A stretch of DNA of 64,000 nt from Cytobacillus firmus DS1 (GTDB taxonomy: Bacteria; Bacillota; Bacilli; Bacillales; Cytobacillaceae), in NCBI RefSeq assembly GCF_000565285.1, contig NZ_APVL01000012.1, forward strand, positions 80,356 to 144,355, written 5' to 3'. Every line of letters starts with the position of its first letter. Within the stretch, counting starts at the first letter, position 1. The notes below the pieces were generated by a model. The model did no database searches and was not told the DNA's origin. It worked only from the letters and a program-made list of their open reading frames with translations. Position numbers and translations under genes: made by a program. This document shows, piece by piece, positions 8,993-17,288 of the stretch.

Positions 8993-10261
8993 TTATTTTT
9001 TCAGCACCGAATTGTTTATTTGCTCTTCCATAGATTCAGCAGCTTCTTTCGGAGACTTTTCACCTAAGATAACGGATTGCATTTCGCTCGTCAGAATGGA
9101 TTTATAGCCTAAGTATTCAGGAATTGAAAAATCTTTCACTGCAAATTCAGGAACACTATTAATCTCGTTAATAATAGTTTGCATTCCTTCATCAATGGCC
9201 CCATAATCCACAGATTCCTGTGCACTCGTCCGGGTAGGAACGACTCCTTCTTTTGCAGCAAATTCAGCCATTTTCTCTTCGCTTGTTAAATATTTCATCA
9301 GTTTGACTGCTTCTTTTGGATGCTTTGTCTCATTAAAGGAAACAATATTTGCCCCGCCCAGCTTCGTTGCTGTTACTTCTTTTTTCGGCAAGTATGTCAC
9401 GCCGTATTCAAACCCTTGAATATCTTTCTCAAATGAATTGATCAGTCCAGAGAAAGTGATGACCATTGGCAGCTGCCCCTGCTTGAAGAGCTCATCTGAT
9501 TTTTCTGACCCGATAAAGGATTCTTTGGAAGCAAGACCTTTATCAAATAATGATTTGAAAAATTCGATGGACTCAATGGAGGAGTCAGAATTGATTCCTG
9601 CAGACTTTTGGTCTTCACTTAAGACAGTTCCCTTATTTTGATAAAGGAATGGAAGGAATTGTGATACATCACTTCCTGTGCTGACACCATATTTTAAGTT
9701 GTTGGCACTTTTTACTTTTTCCGCAGCTGCAGCAAATTCTTCCCAGCTCCATGTTGATTCAATGGATTCAGGAACTTTCACGCCAGCTTTTTCAAAAAGA
9801 TCTTTATTATAGAAAACGGCAATGCTGTCTGTAAAATGAGGAACTCCTACTACTTTATCTCCATTCTTTACACTTACAAGAGCAGAAGGGAGAAAATCAT
9901 CCTTCTCTTCCTTAAGATCGCCGGAAACATCCAGAAGCAGATCCATATTGGCATATCGCTGAGTTGCTAGTACTGGAGTGTATAATAAGTCAGGTGTTCT
10001 GCCTCCAGCAATCATGGTTTCAATTTTTTCAAAGAATTGATCTAAAGGAATCTTTTCAACATTTACTTTAATGTCGGGATTTTCTTTTTCAAATTCCTTT
10101 ATTTGCTCTACAAGAGTTGGGCTGTCATTATTAAGGATGAAGCGGAGTTCGACTTTTCCATCTTCACTGCCCCCGGTCTCATTTCCTCCGCAAGCGCTTA
10201 CAAACAGGGATAAAATAAGGACGAATGCGAACAGCAAAGACATTTTACTTTTTCTTAACAT
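8993..10261 (-). CDS. Sugar ABC transporter substrate-binding lipoprotein
   Basis: About 422 residues. The ATG at 10261 follows GAGGAGG by 6 nt; an in-frame TTG at 10276 would sit on top of the ribosome site. The signal peptide ends in the lipobox VSAC, so Cys is lipidated and the protein is tethered outside the membrane. The mature part is a family 1 extracellular solute-binding protein (ELRFILNNDSPTLVEQIKEF start; PDLLYTP; GVPHFTDSIAVFYNKDLFEKAGV). It delivers a sugar or oligosaccharide to the two permeases downstream. The neighbouring oligo-1,6-glucosidase suggests an isomalto- or related oligosaccharide, which is inference. Confidence 0.93.
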   Translation of the reverse strand: MLRKSKMSLLFAFVLILSLFVSACGGNETGGSEDGKVELRFILNNDSPTLVEQIKEFEKENPDIKVNVEKIPLDQFFEKIETMIAGGRTPDLLYTPVLATQRYANMDLLLDVSGDLKEEKDDFLPSALVSVKNGDKVVGVPHFTDSIAVFYNKDLFEKAGVKVPESIESTWSWEEFAAAAEKVKSANNLKYGVSTGSDVSQFLPFLYQNKGTVLSEDQKSAGINSDSSIESIEFFKSLFDKGLASKESFIGSEKSDELFKQGQLPMVITFSGLINSFEKDIQGFEYGVTYLPKKEVTATKLGGANIVSFNETKHPKEAVKLMKYLTSEEKMAEFAAKEGVVPTRTSAQESVDYGAIDEGMQTIINEINSVPEFAVKDFSIPEYLGYKSILTSEMQSVILGEKSPKEAAESMEEQINNSVLKK

Positions 10262-10287
10262 CTTAATCCTCCTCAAAAAATATGAAT

Positions 10288-11304
10288 TTATAATTTTTTA
10301 CATGAACTATTTTTCATAAAGTGAAGATCGATAAAATTGGCCTTAGGCGTTTCATTTCCTTCCAGTAAAGAAATCGCCATCTTAGCTGCCTCTTTGCCCA
10401 GCTCCACCTTAGGAATTCGGATAGTGGAAAGCTCCAGCCCAATAAAGTCATTAAACTGTTCATTAAGCTCCTGGTTATCATCAAATCCAATGACAGAGAT
10501 ATCTTCCGGAATCTGAAGGCCTGCTTCCTTAATGGCAGTCGTTGCCCCGATCGTTGCATACGTGTTGTTAATAATCACAGCTGTGGGCTTCTGTTTCAGC
10601 AATTCTTTCATGGCGTTATAGCCATCCAATTGTGTCTGGCTTTCTTCAAACACAAGCTGAGGATTATAGACAACATGGTGCTTAAACAAAGCTTCCTGGT
10701 AGCCGAGCAATTTATCATAGTCAGGTTCAATGATTCTTGATTGTCCTATGAATCCTATTTTCGTATGACCCAGCTCTATTAAGTGTTCAGTTGCCATCCT
10801 CGTGCCTTTTACATAATCAGGCGATATGAAATAAGGCTGAATTCCTTCAATCTCCCTCTTACCAATAAAGACATAAGGAAATCCCTTTTCATGTACATTC
10901 CTGATATCATGCTGATTAATCTTTACACCCATAAATATCACACCATCAACAAAGCTCGAATGAGTGATCCGGTCACTGTATGATTGGTCTTCACGATTGG
11001 CGAAAACCAGCAGATCATACCCTAATTCAGATGCCCCCTTCTGAACACCGTTAATAATCTCATTGTAGAAAGCAGGGTGGACGCCTTTTTCGGTGTACAC
11101 GACAAGCCCAAGGATGTTCGTTTTTTTCCTTGCAAGACTTCTGGCAATTAAATTGGGCTGATAGTTAAGCTCTTTTATTGCCTTTAATACTTTCTGCCTG
11201 GTTTTCTCTGAAACATTTCCGCTATTATTGATGACTCTGGATACGGTCATGTTAGAAACTCCGGCAGCTTTTGCGACTTCTATTAAATTTGAACTTCGAG
11301 TCAC
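10288..11304 (-). CDS. LacI-family transcriptional regulator
   Basis: The helix-turn-helix and hinge are clear at the N-terminus (NLIEVAKAAGVSNMTVSRVI, then YQPNLIARSLARKKT), followed by a periplasmic-binding-protein-like sensor domain. The best start is GTG at 11304, 8 nt after AGAAGG, giving about 338 residues; ATG at 11310 or 11313 is too close to that site. The gene is first in its operon, only about 26 nt before the binding-protein gene. Two LacI-type operators overlap its promoter, so it should repress itself and the whole import operon until the sugar binds. Confidence 0.9.
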   Translation of the reverse strand: MTRSSNLIEVAKAAGVSNMTVSRVINNSGNVSEKTRQKVLKAIKELNYQPNLIARSLARKKTNILGLVVYTEKGVHPAFYNEIINGVQKGASELGYDLLVFANREDQSYSDRITHSSFVDGVIFMGVKINQHDIRNVHEKGFPYVFIGKREIEGIQPYFISPDYVKGTRMATEHLIELGHTKIGFIGQSRIIEPDYDKLLGYQEALFKHHVVYNPQLVFEESQTQLDGYNAMKELLKQKPTAVIINNTYATIGATTAIKEAGLQIPEDISVIGFDDNQELNEQFNDFIGLELSTIRIPKVELGKEAAKMAISLLEGNETPKANFIDLHFMKNSSCKKL

Positions 11305-11330
11305 CCGCATCATCCTTCTTACTCTTTTCA

Positions 11331-11350
11331 AAATGTTAACGTTAACATTT
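11331..11350. promoter_or_regulatory. LacI-type operator O1 (perfect palindrome)
   Basis: AAATGTTAACGTTAACATTT is a perfect 20-bp palindrome with the central CG typical of LacI-family sites. It lies just upstream of the regulator start, in the leader of its own operon. Confidence 0.8.
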
Positions 11351-11382
11351 TTTCGTTAAAAAAAATACTTCTGCAGGAAATA

Positions 11383-11402
11383 TTATGTTAGCGTTAACAT
11401 AA
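11383..11402. promoter_or_regulatory. LacI-type operator O2
   Basis: TTATGTTA and TAACATAA arms (8 bp each, exact) flank a GCGT core. It shares the GTTA/TAAC half-sites of O1 and is centred 52 bp from it, about five helical turns. It abuts the -10 box, where bound repressor would block transcription. Confidence 0.78.
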
Positions 11403-11430
11403 TAATAGACTTTTCTAAAATGACTGTCAA
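11402..11430 (-). promoter_or_regulatory. SigmaA promoter of the LacI-led sugar operon
   Basis: On the minus strand TTGACA (11430-11425) is followed after exactly 17 nt by TATTAT (11407-11402). This is a near-consensus vegetative promoter. Operator O2 starts immediately after the -10 box. Confidence 0.82.
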
Positions 11431-11477
11431 TATAAAATTTACTTCTTTTATTTATTAGCTTTCACACTCGGTTTCAC

Positions 11478-11504
11478 AAAAAAAGACAGAGGTTTCCCCC
11501 TGCC
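11478..11504 (-). terminator. Rho-independent terminator
   Basis: On the minus strand GGCAGGGG and CCTCTGTC pair (with two G-U pairs) around a GAAA tetraloop, followed by seven T residues. It ends the transcript of the small surface protein gene at 11511. Confidence 0.85.
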
Positions 11505-11510
11505 CCGCAG

Positions 11511-12287
11511 CTATCTGTAACTCCTCTTCAGCAAAATACTATACAAATCCGAGCGATTATCCCCATTAAATGAAAAATAAACCTCATAATAGCCCAAATC
11601 GTAATACATCATCCAATGTCCGTCCATTTCGCTGATGCCTTCCCAGGATGGCTTTCCAACTGTATTTTTTATAATATAGGGCGTTAAAGGCGTCAACCCA
11701 TCATTTGCCCACATGAACGCTGTAAATTCCGGATCATTTTCCCAGCCGGTGAAATAAATGTAGTTCCCAAATTGCCTGCCATACCCTCCCTCATAATACC
11801 CTTCCCATGATGGAGTGTTTCCGAAGTGATCATACACATCATTCAAATCATCATTTTTAAGTGAAAACGGCTGCCCCTTCATAACGCCCTGTTTGGCCAG
11901 CTTCAGAAAATCTCCTTCATCAAAAAATACAATTCTGGCAAGCTGAATGCGCTTGGTCTTAGAAGGTGTCTCGTATTTGATAGATGAGGATTTCTTGACA
12001 AAAGCCCCTCCGCCTAATCCGTATACACCGCCATTTTGATCCTTATAGGAATAGACCCGATAGATATTTCCCTTTCGGAGAGTTTTCATCGTAATCAGTT
12101 TGCCTTTTTCATATTTGTAAAGAGCGGTATCCTGAAGAATGGTGACCCTTCCTATCTGGCCCTGAATAAGAATGGAGTTATCCCACTTTACACCGATTGG
12201 GGCTGATCCCGCCTGAGCCTCCTGATTGGAGAACAGCAGTAAAGCCATTGCAAAGGAAAACATAACTAGTAATTTGCCTATCTTCAT
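11511..12287 (-). CDS. Secreted protein with WWDG-type domain, paralogue of the 13429 gene
   Basis: About 258 residues from the ATG at 12287 (AGGAGG 7 nt upstream; a TTG at 12293 and ATG at 12290 are also in frame). The signal peptide ends near QAQAG. The shared domain is present but in a variant form: IGVKWDNSILIQGQIGRVTI, MKTLRKGNIYRVYSYKDQNG, YGLGGGAFV, YETPSKTKR, with no flanking cysteines. The C-terminal half (about 120-258) has no family I recognise. It contains GYGRQFGNYIYFTGWENDPE and a repeated WEG motif, and is clearly homologous to the protein at 13429, so the pair arose by duplication. Role unknown; probably displayed on the wall. Confidence 0.85.
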   Translation of the reverse strand: MKIGKLLVMFSFAMALLLFSNQEAQAGSAPIGVKWDNSILIQGQIGRVTILQDTALYKYEKGKLITMKTLRKGNIYRVYSYKDQNGGVYGLGGGAFVKKSSSIKYETPSKTKRIQLARIVFFDEGDFLKLAKQGVMKGQPFSLKNDDLNDVYDHFGNTPSWEGYYEGGYGRQFGNYIYFTGWENDPEFTAFMWANDGLTPLTPYIIKNTVGKPSWEGISEMDGHWMMYYDLGYYEVYFSFNGDNRSDLYSILLKRSYR

Positions 12288-12449
12288 CATCAAACCTCCT
12301 GCTTATAACCTGATTCCTACTGTTATGCATATGTTTGTGTGAAGATAAAAATGCAGGAAAAGATGCCTAAAAATATATTGAATACGCCAAATGATAGATG
12401 CCTATGAATGCTTCTTCGTGTATGATTATGACTAAAATGAGGTGAATAT

Positions 12450-13397
12450 ATGTCAAAATATGTGAAGCTATTATTGGTTTTAATTGGAATGGCCGCTCTG
12501 CTATACAGCAATCCTGCTCAGGCTGCAGACATAGACTGCAATGAAATCAGAACCGGCACAAAGGTCTGGTGGGATGGCGCCGAGCTCCGGCCGGGACAAA
12601 TCGGCAGAATCACGGTCCTAAAGGATGCGCCGCTATATAAGTTAAATGGAGATCAGCTGAGCTACAGCCGCACTTTAAAAGCAGGAGAGGTTTACCGGGT
12701 GTACGCCTTTAAACCGGGGCTTTTAAGTGTTGGAGGAGGATTGTATGTGAAGCGTGATGCCCTGATCAGCTACCAGACTCCTTCTAAAACCAAGCTGCAG
12801 ATCGCGGCATGTGTCTATCAGAAAGATACACAGCTGAAGAATGAAGCACAGCAGATGATTGTCGTGAAGAAATCATCCGTGAAGACAGCCGCCACACTGC
12901 AAACCTATCAGAAACAAAACGGGAAATGGGTGCAGGCTTCCTCCCCTATCTCCGCAGTAATTGGAAAAGAAGGCATGGGAAAAACCCAAGAAGGAGATGC
13001 CAGGACCCCTTATGGGACCTATAGGCTTGGAACCTCTTTTGGGTGGGGCCCGAAGCCCTCAGGCATGAGCTACCCTTTTAAGGCTGTAACGTCTAATGAT
13101 TACTGGGTGGATGATGTAGCTTCAGCGGACTATAACAAATGGATCACTTACACCGGAGATCCGAATACGCGCTGGAAATCCTTCGAAAGAATGAAACATC
13201 CTCTCTATAAATACGGAGTAGTCATCAGGTACAATGAAGACCCTATTATTAAAGGTGAAGGCAGCGCCATCTTTTTGCATATCAGAACTTCCGGCACTGC
13301 TTACACTTTAGGCTGTATAGCTATTGAGGAAAAAGAATTGGCGAAAATCCTGCAGTGGCTTGAGCCTGCTAAGAAGCCGATAATTGTAATGGAATAG
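12450..13397 (+). CDS. Secreted L,D-transpeptidase (YkuD family) with N-terminal WWDG domain
   Basis: A 315-residue exported protein with a signal peptide ending near AQAA and GAGGTG before the ATG. The shared domain occupies residues 30-121, bracketed by Cys30 and Cys121 (KVWWDGAELRPGQIGR, RTLKAGEVYRVYAFKPG, GGGLYVKRD, TPSKTKL). The YkuD catalytic domain follows (about 136-315): the GDARTPYGTYRLG strand, His277 in FLHIRTSG and the catalytic Cys289 in TLGCIAI. Such enzymes make 3-3 crosslinks or attach proteins in peptidoglycan. This is a direct link between the shared domain and the cell wall. It is flanked on both sides by the duplicated small surface proteins. Confidence 0.9.
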   Translation: MSKYVKLLLVLIGMAALLYSNPAQAADIDCNEIRTGTKVWWDGAELRPGQIGRITVLKDAPLYKLNGDQLSYSRTLKAGEVYRVYAFKPGLLSVGGGLYVKRDALISYQTPSKTKLQIAACVYQKDTQLKNEAQQMIVVKKSSVKTAATLQTYQKQNGKWVQASSPISAVIGKEGMGKTQEGDARTPYGTYRLGTSFGWGPKPSGMSYPFKAVTSNDYWVDDVASADYNKWITYTGDPNTRWKSFERMKHPLYKYGVVIRYNEDPIIKGEGSAIFLHIRTSGTAYTLGCIAIEEKELAKILQWLEPAKKPIIVME

Positions 13398-13428
13398 AAA
13401 AGGAGAGCACTCACGCTCTCCTTTTCTA
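13395..13428. terminator. Bidirectional terminator between convergent genes
   Basis: TAGAAAAGGAGAGC (13395-13408) and its exact complement GCTCTCCTTTTCTA (13415-13428) form a 14-bp stem with a 6-nt loop. The stem begins with the stop codon of the transpeptidase gene and ends next to the stop codon of the convergent gene, so it serves both. Confidence 0.9.
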
Positions 13429-14202
13429 TTATTTAAGTCTTACGAAATCCAGGTTGGATCGGTTTCCATCTTCAAATAGGAAGTACAAATCGTAGTCACC
13501 GCAGTCGTAATACATGTACCACGTCTGCTCCATCTCATCAATGCCCTCTGAAGTCGGCACACCGACTGTCTTCTTAATGATGTAAGGTGTCAGGAAAACG
13601 AGATCGTCATTCCACCAGTCGATGCCTGACAGTTCAGCATCATCTTCCCCGCCCGTATAATAGATATAATTGCTGTCATCTCCAAATGCTCTTCCAAGAC
13701 CGCCATCCACGTAGCCTTCCCAAGTTGGATACATGCCATAATAATCATACACATCATACAAATCTTCATATCCGCCTATTGGAATCGGCTGGCCCTTGAG
13801 GATTCCTTTCTTTGCAGATGCAAGGAAGCCCTCCTGGAACATGCTCAGGCGTGCAATCTGGTTCTTTTTTGTCTGGGAAGGCGTCTCATACTTAACAGAA
13901 GCCGTTTTCTTTACAAAAGCACCGCCTCCAAGGCCGTAAATTCCGCCATCACGGTCTTTATAGGAATAAACGCGGAATTCGCTTCCTTTTTTAAGCTTGC
14001 GGATTACACTAAGCTTCCCTTTTTCTTCTTTTACAAGATCTGTATCTTTTAAGATAGTTACTTTTCCGATTTGACCTTTAATCAAGATGGAATTTCCCCA
14101 TTTTACACCGATTGGCGCTTCGGCTGCTTCTGCATCGACATTAAAGCCTAACATAAGCACTAATACAAACGGAACACTTAATACCCATTTTTTAAAATTC
14201 AT
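13429..14202 (-). CDS. Secreted protein with WWDG-type domain, paralogue of the 11511 gene
   Basis: A 257-residue protein with a signal peptide (ending near VDAEA) and GGAGG 9 nt before the ATG. The shared domain is the cysteine-free variant: IGVKWGNSILIKGQIGKVTI, IRKLKKGSEFRVYSYKDRDG, YGLGGGAFV, YETPSQTKK. The C-terminal half matches the 11511 protein through LKGQPI, DVYDYYG, YPTWEGY, GLGRAFGDDSNYIYYTGGED, DWWNDDLVFLTPYIIKKTVG and EGIDEMEQTWYMYYD. It is not a family I recognise. The two copies face the same way on either side of the L,D-transpeptidase gene. A fragment of a third relative is at 34024-34050. Confidence 0.85.
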   Translation of the reverse strand: MNFKKWVLSVPFVLVLMLGFNVDAEAAEAPIGVKWGNSILIKGQIGKVTILKDTDLVKEEKGKLSVIRKLKKGSEFRVYSYKDRDGGIYGLGGGAFVKKTASVKYETPSQTKKNQIARLSMFQEGFLASAKKGILKGQPIPIGGYEDLYDVYDYYGMYPTWEGYVDGGLGRAFGDDSNYIYYTGGEDDAELSGIDWWNDDLVFLTPYIIKKTVGVPTSEGIDEMEQTWYMYYDCGDYDLYFLFEDGNRSNLDFVRLK

Positions 14203-14410
14203 TTCTATTATCCTCCAACCTATTGATCCCTAAGCAAATCTAGTAGTTTGCTGTAGTAATTAAGCTGATTATACCTATAAAACGATTCTTCCACAATCAT
14301 ATTCTCTCCTTTTTATAGGAATAAAAGACTATATTTTTGTAATTTTTTATTGAATATAGCAAATTTTACCTATATTATACTTTTATATAAATATAGTAAG
14401 GGAGATAAAT

Positions 14411-15937
14411 ATGAGTAACAAACGGCTAATCTTAATCTTAATTTGTGCTTTCCTGTTCATGCCATTTACAGGCAGCACCATGGCTTCAGACCTTAGTCCC
14501 GCAGCTGCGGCTCAAGCGGATATCACCATGCATTCAGGTGCAAGCGATCAATACCAAGCAAAAGCACTCATTTCTAAGAGCAGTGAATTCATTATTATAG
14601 GAGAATTCACTAATTCCTTAAATGAACATTGGCTTCGTATTAAATATGACGGAGAAACCGGCTGGATCAAAGATACCGGAATCAGAAGAATGGACCTGAA
14701 CGCCCAGTATTTAACCAGTTCAGCAGCTAACACTCCGATCAGAAGAGGTGCTTCCCTATCTTATCAGCACACAGGGGATCTAAAGCATGGAGTAATGGTA
14801 AAGATCATTGACACCTTCATCCGTGAAAATGGAGAAATATGGGTTCGTTTGTCCAATGGTAATGTGACAGGATGGTCCAGGCTTCAGGATTTGGAGCTCT
14901 TCGAGGGAACAAAAAACTATTTAAACAAACCTGTTTTTGTTAAAAGTGATACACAAGTAAAAAGAGGAGCTTCATCCGCTGCAAAAGCAGTTTACACACT
15001 TAAGAAAGGAAAGGAGGTTACTATCCAAAGCACGCTTATTAACGGGAAAGAAGTCTGGCATCGAATAGCCGATGGCAAGAGAACCGGCTGGGTTCCGGCT
15101 GATTCTGTTGCGAACCAGGTTAATTATTCTGCTTACATGTATGTTAAAGATCAAAGTGCTGCTATCCGGCGCGGAGCATCTGCATCTTACAAAACTGTCA
15201 GTAATCTTACATATGGTCAACAAGTGAAAATTACTTCAGAGTTCATGAATGGATCCGGGGACGTTTGGTATAAAGTCTCTGCAGGAAAGGGACTGGAAGG
15301 CTGGATTCCCGGAAAGTCAGTAACCAGCCGGCCAATGAAGGTCGCTTACCTGACCATTGATGACGGACCGACCGTCTATACAAATAAACTTTTGGATGCA
15401 CTGAATCAATACGATGCAAAAGCGACCTTTTTTATGGTCAATGGCAACATCAATACATACCCGAAAGCTGTTAAACGTATGGTAGCTGAAGGACACGCCG
15501 TAGGATCGCATAGTGTGACACATGATAAAAATAAATTTTACCGCTCCCCGGCAGCAGCTGTCAGTGAAATGAAGACTACAAGGAATTCCATTAAGAAAGT
15601 AACAGGCGTTACCAGCAATCTGATCAGGACACCTTATGGCAGCATCCCTTATATGAAGCAAAACTACAGAAATGCGATGACTAAAGAGTATTTCATCATG
15701 TGGGATTGGAATGTAGACAGCCTGGATTGGAAGTTTAATAGCTCCAGCTATGTTAACTACACTCTTCATTATGTGGATATGCAGGAGAAAAAAGGCCAGG
15801 CTCCCATCATTCTGATACATGACCGCAAAGCAACAGTAAATGCCCTGCCGTCACTGTTATCCCAATTAAAGAAGCGCGGCTATGTTCTGGCGCCATTGAA
15901 TGAAAGCATGACACCGCATCAATTTAAGCTGAAATAA
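14411..15937 (+). CDS. Exported polysaccharide deacetylase with four SH3-type repeats
   Basis: A 508-residue protein with a signal peptide and AGGGAG before the ATG. Four bacterial SH3 repeats follow (about 31-93, 101-162, 174-235, 243-304), each with an R-RGAS or HSGAS start and a GW(I/V/S) end. The NodB deacetylase domain covers about 308-508: TIDDGP with the metal/catalytic Asp pair 317-318, SHSVTH with His367 and His371, RTPYGS, WDWNVDSLDW and LIHDR with His470. All metal ligands are present, so it should be active. It probably removes acetyl groups from peptidoglycan or another wall sugar. It does not carry the WWDG domain of its neighbours. Confidence 0.92.
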   Translation: MSNKRLILILICAFLFMPFTGSTMASDLSPAAAAQADITMHSGASDQYQAKALISKSSEFIIIGEFTNSLNEHWLRIKYDGETGWIKDTGIRRMDLNAQYLTSSAANTPIRRGASLSYQHTGDLKHGVMVKIIDTFIRENGEIWVRLSNGNVTGWSRLQDLELFEGTKNYLNKPVFVKSDTQVKRGASSAAKAVYTLKKGKEVTIQSTLINGKEVWHRIADGKRTGWVPADSVANQVNYSAYMYVKDQSAAIRRGASASYKTVSNLTYGQQVKITSEFMNGSGDVWYKVSAGKGLEGWIPGKSVTSRPMKVAYLTIDDGPTVYTNKLLDALNQYDAKATFFMVNGNINTYPKAVKRMVAEGHAVGSHSVTHDKNKFYRSPAAAVSEMKTTRNSIKKVTGVTSNLIRTPYGSIPYMKQNYRNAMTKEYFIMWDWNVDSLDWKFNSSSYVNYTLHYVDMQEKKGQAPIILIHDRKATVNALPSLLSQLKKRGYVLAPLNESMTPHQFKLK

Positions 15938-15942
15938 GAAGA

Positions 15943-15972
15943 CAGCCGGCAAAAAATTTGCCGGCCTTTTGT
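15943..15972 (+). terminator. Rho-independent terminator
   Basis: GCCGGC (15945-15950) and GCCGGC (15960-15965), extended by A and T tracts, form the hairpin, followed by TTTT. It lies between the deacetylase and the convergent glucosaminidase gene and may serve both. Confidence 0.8.
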
Positions 15973-15981
15973 TCTTCCCCT

Positions 15982-17130
15982 TTAATTCACATAGCTTATC
16001 ATCTTTTTATCATAGTTAATATAATAGCCGCCGCCAAGATCGAGCTTTCTGCTGTCTATTTTATATACACGGTATGATTCATTCTTTTTAAGCGTGCGGA
16101 CAGCCTTTCCGCTCTTATCATAAAGAACGGTATTTTGCTTGAGTGTTGCTGTGCCTAAATAATAGGTCTGGTTGCTTCCTTTTTTAATATAATAACCGCC
16201 GCCTACGTCATAACGGCTGTGATCATAGCTGTAAACGCGGACCGTTTCTCCCCGTTTCAGGTATCGTTTGATTTTGTGATCCGGACCATAAAGAGGAATA
16301 TTTGTATCCTTTATGTAGACTCTTCCGATATAAATTCCCACTTTGCTGCTGTCTCCCTTAACCAGGTAGCCGCCGCCCACATCATAATAGGTTCCCTTCA
16401 CACCGTATACACGGTAATGAACATCTTTCTGCAGTGTATTATAAGGCCTGCCATCCGGAGCATACATCGCCACATTTCTGCGCGGCACCAGCTTGGCCAC
16501 CGGCAATTTATGGTTGGAAGGCAAAGACACATTCGGAATCTGGATTGTCATCTTCTCCATATTATTGTAGATTTCGAGAATTTCCTGGCCATAATTATTT
16601 CCCGGCACAGCCCAGCGGCCATTCAGGTCTGTCCATTTTGGTGCAATCCCCCGTGTAACGAGGTGAAAACGAGGATCGACATTCTCCGTAACTAACGGCT
16701 CTTTTGAAGCATATGCCTTTAAATGCTGAATTTGGGCGCGGACCCCTTCCTCAGCAGTCTTAAAGAAAGCACCCTTCACACCGCCGCCTGTTGTGCCAAT
16801 ACCTGCATAATTATTCTGCTCAGGAATGACATCTCCGCCAAACTTAAAGTAACCGGTCTCCTTAATCGCCTGGGCAAACGCAATATCACCGCGAATTCCC
16901 TCAACCCGTCCAATGTTCAAATAATAATCAGCCAGCTGATATATCGTTACTCCCTGCAGCAATGGAGATGGATTATGCATCAAAACAAAATCCCCCATCT
17001 GGCTTGAAGTGAGCACCGGTGAACCAGCAATATTTTCATTTTGACTCTGCGCATAAGAACTGGAAGAAAAACTGCTTAGCACGAAAGCCAAAATTATGAC
17101 AAAAGTAATAGACTTAAATCTTTTATGCAC
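15982..17130 (-). CDS. Exported glucosaminidase with three C-terminal SLAP-like repeats
   Basis: GTG at 17130 is the likely start (AGGAGG 8 nt upstream). After a signal peptide ending near SYAQ comes a glucosaminidase domain (about 50-195) with the signature IAFAQAIKETGYFKFGG, catalytic Glu near 91, then NNYAGIGTTGGG and GVRAQIQHLKAYA. Such enzymes cut beta-1,4 bonds after GlcNAc in peptidoglycan. The C-terminus has three divergent repeats (about 212-260, 267-318, 326-374), each with a LY or MY strand, an LK(R/K)(G/N)E.. RVY strand and a (D/L)GGGY turn. These link the WWDG domain of the neighbours to SLAP-like wall-binding modules. It probably trims the wall during growth. Confidence 0.88.
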   Translation of the reverse strand: MHKRFKSITFVIILAFVLSSFSSSSYAQSQNENIAGSPVLTSSQMGDFVLMHNPSPLLQGVTIYQLADYYLNIGRVEGIRGDIAFAQAIKETGYFKFGGDVIPEQNNYAGIGTTGGGVKGAFFKTAEEGVRAQIQHLKAYASKEPLVTENVDPRFHLVTRGIAPKWTDLNGRWAVPGNNYGQEILEIYNNMEKMTIQIPNVSLPSNHKLPVAKLVPRRNVAMYAPDGRPYNTLQKDVHYRVYGVKGTYYDVGGGYLVKGDSSKVGIYIGRVYIKDTNIPLYGPDHKIKRYLKRGETVRVYSYDHSRYDVGGGYYIKKGSNQTYYLGTATLKQNTVLYDKSGKAVRTLKKNESYRVYKIDSRKLDLGGGYYINYDKKMISYVN

Positions 17131-17223
17131 CAAAAATCCTCCTTAATTTACATATTATGACTTTCCTATTATAGCAGAATATGAGAATTATTGGTGACAT
17201 ATATCATAGGCCTTTAGATTCAT

Positions 17224-17261
17224 AAAAGGCTCATTGTCTCTAAAAGAGAAATGAGCCTTCA
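17224..17261 (-). terminator. Rho-independent terminator
   Basis: AAGGCTCATT (17226-17235) pairs with AATGAGCCTT (17250-17259). On the minus strand it is followed by TTTTATG, and it lies downstream of the beta-propeller gene at 17289. Confidence 0.8.
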
Positions 17262-17288
17262 AAAAATCTGTTATAAAAGAGAGAAGCT

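Noticed and set aside
15317..15820. 167-codon minus-strand frame inside the deacetylase gene
   Set aside because: The plus strand carries the full NodB motif set with metal ligands; the antisense frame has no start signal.
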